From CAZVFX01 sp964626565 (GTDB taxonomy: Bacteria > Myxococcota_A > UBA9042 > CAIXZC01): 49,534 bases of DNA. Positions 44,443 through 49,534 of the stretch are shown piece by piece. The notes under the pieces were generated by a model. The model made no database searches. It was not told where the DNA came from and worked only from the letters and a program-made list of their open reading frames with translations. The stretch is taken from the NCBI GenBank assembly GCA_964626565.1, contig CAZVFX010000048.1, positions 1-49,534 of the forward strand, read 5' to 3'. How positions within the stretch are numbered: position 1 is the first letter of the stretch; each line of letters starts with the position of its first letter. The position numbers and the translations under genes are program-made.

Positions 44443-47148
44443 TTATTCCGGCAGCGCAACGTTGGTCATACGGACGATTCCCTTCTTTCGGTCCAGGGTT
44501 ACCAGCACGAAGCGGCCGGCGGTGGCGCCCGCCTCTATTGCGACCACCGATTGGTTCGGGTCCACTTCGATGGTTTCCAGCACCTTGAAGGTGGTGGTGT
44601 CGACCAGCGTCACGAAATGAACATCCTTCTTGCGAGTGAGCAAGGCAAGAATGTCCTTGTCTCCATGTCTCAGCAACTCTCCCACCGGCTCCAGGTCTCC
44701 TTTCTCCCGAACGAGGGTGGAAGAATCGGAAGCGGCGTAGAGCAATTTGCCCTTCTTGTCCATGGCGACAAATGCCAGGGGCCTGCTGACCAGTTGACCG
44801 GTATACATGTCGAAGTACCGGAACAGGAAGTACATGTTGCCGTCGTGCGGGCTCACTCGTACGAAGCGGGTGGATTCCACCAGCGTGCCGTCCATTTCGT
44901 CGGGCTTGATGGTGAACCGCTTAACAAATCTCAGTCGATTGTCGAGGAAGGCGAAAGTGAAATAGCCGGGGCGGCGCATCTGGGAAGGCTGCGGGTAGCG
45001 ATGGACAACGAACTGGTTTGAGGTTCCTGCCAGCGGCCTGACGTAGGACATCGCATATCCGAAATCTTCGTCGTATAGGAGGCGGCCGTCAGTGAGGCTC
45101 ACGGCATACATGCTGGCCTTTGATTGCGCACCGGGGGCGGATTGGCATACCAGCAACTGCTCATCGGGGCCACACAGAGAAAACCAGCGTGTGACCTTCT
45201 GCCGGGTCTCCATGACAATCCGGTCCAGGTCTACGACGTTGAGCAGTTCCAATCGGGATCTTTGATGTGCCAGGTAGAGCAGGCGCCGCTTGTCTGAATT
45301 GATGAAGACGAGTGCATCTCGATCGCCGGGCGCCAGGGCGTGGAGGACAAACCCCTTACCCCGCTCCAGCCGGGCTTCAGGCGGAACGGTAGCAACGCAG
45401 CGAGGCCGCAACTCTCCGGTATCCAGTACCAGCAGCCGGTCTTCGGCGAGAAGAAACAAGTTATGGCTCGTTGGCCCGGATGAGACCGCGAAGGTATTCT
45501 CCGGCAAAAATTCACCGATTTCTTCGTCGGCGGAATCCCAATCCGACCTTTCGAGGGGCGCCGTATCTTCCAGGCGCGTGACTTCCAGAGGATAGCGGGT
45601 CTCGATTCCCTCTGAGATGGTGCGACGCAGTTCGTCTGCCCCTTCCACGGAGGCCCCTGCCTCGACCCGTTTCTCCAACTCCCGCCGGGCGTCGAAGTAG
45701 GCCTCTTGCCCGATGAGGCTCTCGAGCCGCCTTTGGGTAGATGCGGTTTCCTGCTGCCGGAAGAGGCCTTCTTTGAGCACCTCGGCCCGGGCTGCGGCTT
45801 CGGCCGCCTGGGCATAACCTTCCACGTTGGCGACCCGCTCGTACAACCGGGCGGCCTCTTGACTCTCGCCCGCCTGTTCGGCCTCTTGCGCGCGGGTCAT
45901 CCACTTCTCGGCCTTGCCGAGCCTGACTTCCCGGCGGCGTCGCTCCAACTCATCCCGGATCCTCTCGCCGTGAGGCAACTGGTCGACAAGGGAACCGGCC
46001 CGAGCAGCCTGCATCCGGGCCCCTTCGAGGTTGTCCCCCGACAGTTCTCGGTGCGCAGCGTACAAACTCTCCAGCGCCTGCACCTGGGAGGTGGACGGCA
46101 TCTTGCCGAGGTCGGCCAGAAGCTGACCAGCCATCTCGAAGAGCACCGAGGCTTCGCCTTCCGCACCCGCGGCACCCGGATCACGGTCCAGGGCCCTCAT
46201 ATAGTAGAGAATGGCGCGCTCGCAGTTGTTATCGGCGTAAGCGGAGTTGCCCATTTTGACCCAACGCTCCACTTCGCCCTGCTCAACCAGCTTGCTCAAG
46301 TCCGCTATTTTGCTGCTCAGGTCGACATTCTCCGGGTCCAACTCACCAGCCCGGCGATACGCGGCCAGGGCGTGATCAAGTTGGCCTTCCTCTTCAGCGG
46401 CCCTACCCTTGGCCGCGAAACCGGCGGCCTGTTCACCCAGTTGCGCCTGCTCCAGCCGGCTCTTGAGCTGATAATATCGTTGCGGATACCAGGGTTGACC
46501 CGAGATTTCGTCCAGTAACCGGGCAGCAGATTCCCGGCCATCTGCGACCTCCAACGCTGCTTCCAAGCGGTCCAGAGTGTCGCTCAGTTCCCCTTCGGCC
46601 TTCTTCTCACACTCGGCCTTAAGCACCCGGGCCTCAGCATCAGCGCCGTCGAAAGATAGCGCTCTGTCGAGGGCGGCCACCGCGTCGGGCCAACGCCCCA
46701 TATCTTTTAGCAGGGCGCCTTGCCGTTTCCAGGAGAGAAGATCGCCACCAGACTTGTTGACTCGACGGTAGACATCGAGAGCTTCCTCCCTTCTGCCGCT
46801 AAGGAAGTAGGCCCGGGCCAGCAGCCGATCTCCTTCCCCGGCAAACCCGCACGCCGGAGAACTGAGCAACCGCACCGCTTCATCGAAATAGGCGAAGTCG
46901 TCCACCAGAAAAGTGGCCAACCGGCACACGGCGTCGCTATCCCCCGAGGAAAGCCACACAGCCCCCTTGAAAAGGACGAATGCGCGCTCGTAGTCGTAGT
47001 CGGCCAAAGCACCGTCAGCACGCGCCAGCACGTCGTCGACATCCGCGCCTCTGACCTCCTCTTTCAGTGCCTCTTCCAGCCCCCCCAACGCGTCCAACAA
47101 CTCCTCGTCCGACACTTTCTCTTTTCGTCGCTTTCGGCTCACCCTCAC
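44443..47148 (-). CDS. Large cytoplasmic TPR and beta-propeller-like protein
   Basis: A 901-residue protein without a signal peptide. The first 480 residues are helical, TPR-like (for example EEEGQLDHALAAYRRAGELD, ENNCERAILYYMRALD-like text), including a coiled charged stretch near 420-480. From about 560 to the end there are repeated strands such as TEDRLLVLDTGEL-like and KGKLLYAASD, suggesting a beta-propeller. The start is GTG 47148, since a TATAAT lies between it and the further-upstream TTG 47190. Function unknown; a scaffold or sensor is possible. Confidence 0.68.
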   Translation of the reverse strand: MRVSRKRRKEKVSDEELLDALGGLEEALKEEVRGADVDDVLARADGALADYDYERAFVLFKGAVWLSSGDSDAVCRLATFLVDDFAYFDEAVRLLSSPACGFAGEGDRLLARAYFLSGRREEALDVYRRVNKSGGDLLSWKRQGALLKDMGRWPDAVAALDRALSFDGADAEARVLKAECEKKAEGELSDTLDRLEAALEVADGRESAARLLDEISGQPWYPQRYYQLKSRLEQAQLGEQAAGFAAKGRAAEEEGQLDHALAAYRRAGELDPENVDLSSKIADLSKLVEQGEVERWVKMGNSAYADNNCERAILYYMRALDRDPGAAGAEGEASVLFEMAGQLLADLGKMPSTSQVQALESLYAAHRELSGDNLEGARMQAARAGSLVDQLPHGERIRDELERRRREVRLGKAEKWMTRAQEAEQAGESQEAARLYERVANVEGYAQAAEAAARAEVLKEGLFRQQETASTQRRLESLIGQEAYFDARRELEKRVEAGASVEGADELRRTISEGIETRYPLEVTRLEDTAPLERSDWDSADEEIGEFLPENTFAVSSGPTSHNLFLLAEDRLLVLDTGELRPRCVATVPPEARLERGKGFVLHALAPGDRDALVFINSDKRRLLYLAHQRSRLELLNVVDLDRIVMETRQKVTRWFSLCGPDEQLLVCQSAPGAQSKASMYAVSLTDGRLLYDEDFGYAMSYVRPLAGTSNQFVVHRYPQPSQMRRPGYFTFAFLDNRLRFVKRFTIKPDEMDGTLVESTRFVRVSPHDGNMYFLFRYFDMYTGQLVSRPLAFVAMDKKGKLLYAASDSSTLVREKGDLEPVGELLRHGDKDILALLTRKKDVHFVTLVDTTTFKVLETIEVDPNQSVVAIEAGATAGRFVLVTLDRKKGIVRMTNVALPE

Positions 47149-47172
47149 CCCCCAAAGGCCGGTCAGGCGATC

Positions 47173-47224
47173 ATTATAGAGCTTGAGCAAACATCTTGCC
47201 AGCGATTGATGCCGTAGCTACTAT
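47173..47224. promoter_or_regulatory. Divergent promoters of the TPR gene and aroA with shared -35 site
   Basis: Minus strand: TGGCAA (47196-47201), 17 bases, TATAAT (47173-47178), directing the TPR gene. Plus strand: TTGCCA, the same 47196-47201 hexamer, 17 bases, TACTAT (47219-47224), directing aroA. Both spacings are ideal. Sharing one hexamer would make the two promoters compete. The minus -35 is weak. Confidence 0.45.
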
Positions 47225-47275
47225 ATGTGACGGGCAACGCGCGGTTTCGGCGCCGCCCCATTTCGAGGTCTATTG

Positions 47276-48571
47276 ATGGTTGACAGAACGATTAGAGGTC
47301 ATTCGGGCAACCGCCTGTCGGGTGCGGCGTGCGTTCCGGGAGACAAGTCCATAGCGCACAGAGTACTGCTCCTTGGGGCCATAGCCCGGGGCACCACCTT
47401 TGCCAAGGGAGTCCCGGAAGGGGACGATCTGAGTGCGACGATCAGATGCCTTCGGGGGCTGGGCGTGAAATGTGAAACCTCCCGCGACGCTGTGAGTGTC
47501 GTTGGCATCGGGCGAAACCGCTTCTCGATCCCCTCTCAGCCGCTCGACTGCGGTGGCAGCGCGACGTCCTGCAGATTGTTGATGGGCGCCATTGCAGCCA
47601 AAGGCCGGCGAGCTACCCTTACCGGCAACGAGTCTCTGCGCGGGCGCCCCATGGACCGGGTGATCGAGCCGCTAAGCCTCATGGGAGCGACCTTCGACGC
47701 GGCGGAGGGAAACCGGTATCCCCCGGTTACCATCGTCAGCCCCGATTCACTTCAATCGGTTGAGTACGTCCTTCCGGTCGCCAGTGCACAGGTCAAGAGC
47801 GCCATTATCATGGCCGGCTTGTCCGCCGGTCCCGGCCGAACCGTGATCCGAGGCGCCATCGGCAGCCGGGACCACACCGAGCGGATGATCCCCCGAATGG
47901 GCGGGAACGTGGTCGTGACTCGGGATTCCATTGTGGTGGAGAAGAGCGAACTGAACGCAATTGCATGCACCATTCCCGGGGACCCTTCTTCGGCAGCCTT
48001 TCTTGCCGCGGCCGCCGCAGTGATGCGGGGCTCCCGCGTTACCGTTCATTCAGTAAGCACCAACCCGACCAGGACAGGGTTCCTGGAAGCGCTCACCTGG
48101 ATGGGAGCCGACATCACTGTCGAAGAGAAAGCGGACGCCGGACCCGAACCCTTCGGTGACATAACAGTGAAAGAAAGTCCCTTGAAAGGGATCACCATAG
48201 AAGCGGACGCGGTCCCTTATCTTATTGATGAAGTCCCCCTGCTGATGATGGTTGCCGCCTTCGCAGAAGGCGAGACTCTGATCAAAGGTATCGGTGAACT
48301 ACGGGTGAAGGAAACCGACAGGGTAAGCGCCGCGGTGGAAGGGCTGTCCCGCTTCGGAGCGGTGGTTGAAGCTGGTGACGACTGGATCCGGGTGGAAGGG
48401 GGCCATCCCCTGAAGCCTGCCGACGTCGATTCCTGCGGCGATCACCGCATGGCCATGATGTTCACCATTGCGGCCCATACCGTTGCTGGAGATTCTCTGA
48501 TCCGCGGGGTGGAGAGCGAGTCGAAGTCCTTCCCCGGATTCTACGAGCAATTCAACGGCATGATGCAATAG
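47276..48571 (+). CDS. aroA: EPSP synthase, class II
   Basis: A 431-residue 3-phosphoshikimate 1-carboxyvinyltransferase, sixth step of the shikimate pathway. All four class II marks are seen: GDKS (22-25), SAQVK (170-174), RDHTE (198-202) and NPTR (262-265). The PEP site reads LDCGGSATSCR (90-100) with Ala at 96 where sensitive enzymes have Gly, and Gly at 94 where most have Asn. ATG 47276 is preferred over TTG 47273; GAGG lies 7 bases upstream. aroE follows after 12 bases, so the two form an aro operon. Confidence 0.95.
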   Translation: MVDRTIRGHSGNRLSGAACVPGDKSIAHRVLLLGAIARGTTFAKGVPEGDDLSATIRCLRGLGVKCETSRDAVSVVGIGRNRFSIPSQPLDCGGSATSCRLLMGAIAAKGRRATLTGNESLRGRPMDRVIEPLSLMGATFDAAEGNRYPPVTIVSPDSLQSVEYVLPVASAQVKSAIIMAGLSAGPGRTVIRGAIGSRDHTERMIPRMGGNVVVTRDSIVVEKSELNAIACTIPGDPSSAAFLAAAAAVMRGSRVTVHSVSTNPTRTGFLEALTWMGADITVEEKADAGPEPFGDITVKESPLKGITIEADAVPYLIDEVPLLMMVAAFAEGETLIKGIGELRVKETDRVSAAVEGLSRFGAVVEAGDDWIRVEGGHPLKPADVDSCGDHRMAMMFTIAAHTVAGDSLIRGVESESKSFPGFYEQFNGMMQ

Positions 48572-48583
48572 GGCGAGCGCCAA

Positions 48584-49414
48584 TTGAGCGGAAACGACAA
48601 CGAATCGAAACTGTTCGGATTGGTGGGGCGCAAGCTGGGGCACTCTCTGTCCATGGCTATGTTCGCGGACATACTGCCCCAGGTGAAGCCCGGGGGCGGC
48701 TACTTCCCCTTTGAGGCAGAACCGGCCGACCTGGGGCGCCTGGTGGATTCGTTGCGGGCGTTGAACGCAGGCGGCGTCAACGTCACCGTGCCCTACAAGG
48801 AATCGATAGTTGCGCATCTGGATGGAGTGGAAGGAGACGCAGACGCGCTTGGCGCGGTGAACTGCGTTGTCTCCCGGGAAGGCCGCCTGGTCGGCCACAA
48901 CACCGACGTGGGCGCGTTTGCAGCAGCGCTAGGCCAGCTCGACCCGTGTCTCGACTCCTGCCTGATCCTGGGTGCGGGAGGCGCAGCCAAGGCGGTAGTG
49001 CTGGCCTTGCGCAGAATGGGTGCGGGCCGGATCCAGGTGGCCGCCCGCCGGTCGTCGTCGGTCGAGGAGAGTTCTTTCCTTGACCGGCACGCCGAATATG
49101 TTCCGTGGAGTCGTAAGCAGATTTCAACTGTCGCTGCCGACAGTACCGTAGTGATCAACGCAACCCCGTTGGGCATGACTCCCGATATTGAGTCCACTCC
49201 CATGGAAGACGGGTTCCACTCCGGCCAGGTCGTCTCCGATCTGGTCTACTCTCCCCGCCCCACCCGGTTCTTGCGGATCGCGGCCGGGGCTGGCGCCAGG
49301 ACACAGGACGGGCTCGAGATGCTGGCCAGGCAGGCCGCAGAGTCTTTGCGCCTGTGGACCGGTGCTCAGGTGGCTTGGGAAAAATTCTTCGGTATCGCTG
49401 AGAAAGCGCTGTAA
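48584..49414 (+). CDS. aroE: Shikimate dehydrogenase
   Basis: A 276-residue NADPH-dependent enzyme reducing 3-dehydroshikimate to shikimate. Motifs: GRKLGHSLSMAMF, NVTVPYKESI with the catalytic Lys, GHNTDVGAFAAAL, the nucleotide loop GAGGAAKAVV, and the conserved DLVYSPRPTRFL near 220. The start is TTG 48584 with AGGGCGAG upstream. It follows aroA after 12 bases. The 120 bases after its stop hold no gene I can support. Confidence 0.93.
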   Translation: MSGNDNESKLFGLVGRKLGHSLSMAMFADILPQVKPGGGYFPFEAEPADLGRLVDSLRALNAGGVNVTVPYKESIVAHLDGVEGDADALGAVNCVVSREGRLVGHNTDVGAFAAALGQLDPCLDSCLILGAGGAAKAVVLALRRMGAGRIQVAARRSSSVEESSFLDRHAEYVPWSRKQISTVAADSTVVINATPLGMTPDIESTPMEDGFHSGQVVSDLVYSPRPTRFLRIAAGAGARTQDGLEMLARQAAESLRLWTGAQVAWEKFFGIAEKAL

Positions 49415-49534
49415 ACCATTTTGTCTGCACCGAGCGACGCGTAGCGGATTCGAACGTGATGAAGGCTTGGGGGGGTGAACTCTAGAGAGACGATCAGCTA
49501 AACAGCATAGCCAGGATCGACAAGCTACATAATC

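Overview
The window is a gene-dense, GC-rich stretch of a Gram-negative chromosome, most like a myxobacterium or related former delta-proteobacterium (Myxococcota-like). This is inferred from ten predicted lipoproteins, several with long Asp/Glu/Pro/Val-rich linkers, MYXO-CTERM-like tails (GGCN, hydrophobic stretch, basic end) on two Cys-rich secreted proteins, a Ser/Thr kinase with PEGA domains, and a carotenoid/isoprenoid cluster. No tRNA, rRNA, CRISPR, phage or IS gene was seen, and no gap between genes exceeds 300 bases.

Layout. 1-237 holds two copies of a G-rich dispersed motif. 238-6017 (+): GH36 alpha-galactosidase-like enzyme, coupled zinc dehydrogenase, large Gly-rich lipoprotein. 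6059-9850 (-): an envelope operon with an LpoB-type penicillin-binding-protein activator, a COG3014 TPR lipoprotein, two LPP20-type lipoproteins and a 53-residue lipoprotein. 9964-12924 (-): a large lipoprotein with Ig-like repeats and a possible lipid-binding (TULIP-like) domain. 13039-16187 (+): UbiA prenyltransferase, CruF-type carotenoid protein and HMG-CoA-synthase-like enzyme; the CruF gene carries an in-frame 24-bp tandem repeat built from the dispersed motif. 16276-19825 (+): ankyrin protein, sugar-phosphate isomerase-like protein, Cys-rich secreted protein. 19782-23593 (-): a secreted CBM9-like protein broken by one in-frame TAG, and a permuted papain-like amidase. 23722-27990 (+): lipoprotein, cholesterol-oxidase-like GMC flavoprotein, TPR/PEGA protein. 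27987-34718 (-): PEGA Ser/Thr kinase, gnd, DUF362 ferredoxin-like protein, a newly noticed 35-residue membrane protein, GT-C-like membrane protein.

34903-38638 (+) is the conserved rpmH-rnpA-yidD-yidC-jag block behind a strong sigma70-like promoter, but without dnaA beside it and without mnmE after it. Two exported proteins follow. 40817-47148 (-): pgi, a small zinc-ribbon protein, fumC, a GAF protein of the methionine-sulfoxide-reductase type, and a large TPR protein. 47276-49414 (+): aroA (class II, with Ala at the glyphosate-determining position) and aroE.

No single novel defence-like or mobile system is evident. The best leads are the dispersed GGGGACGGGGGGC element that has entered coding sequence, the 35-residue membrane protein wedged between two coupled genes, the LpoB/COG3014/LPP20 operon, the TULIP-like lipoprotein, and the pair of convergent secreted proteins whose sorting tails are encoded antisense to each other. 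Functions are called from motifs and family resemblance read by eye; no database search was run.
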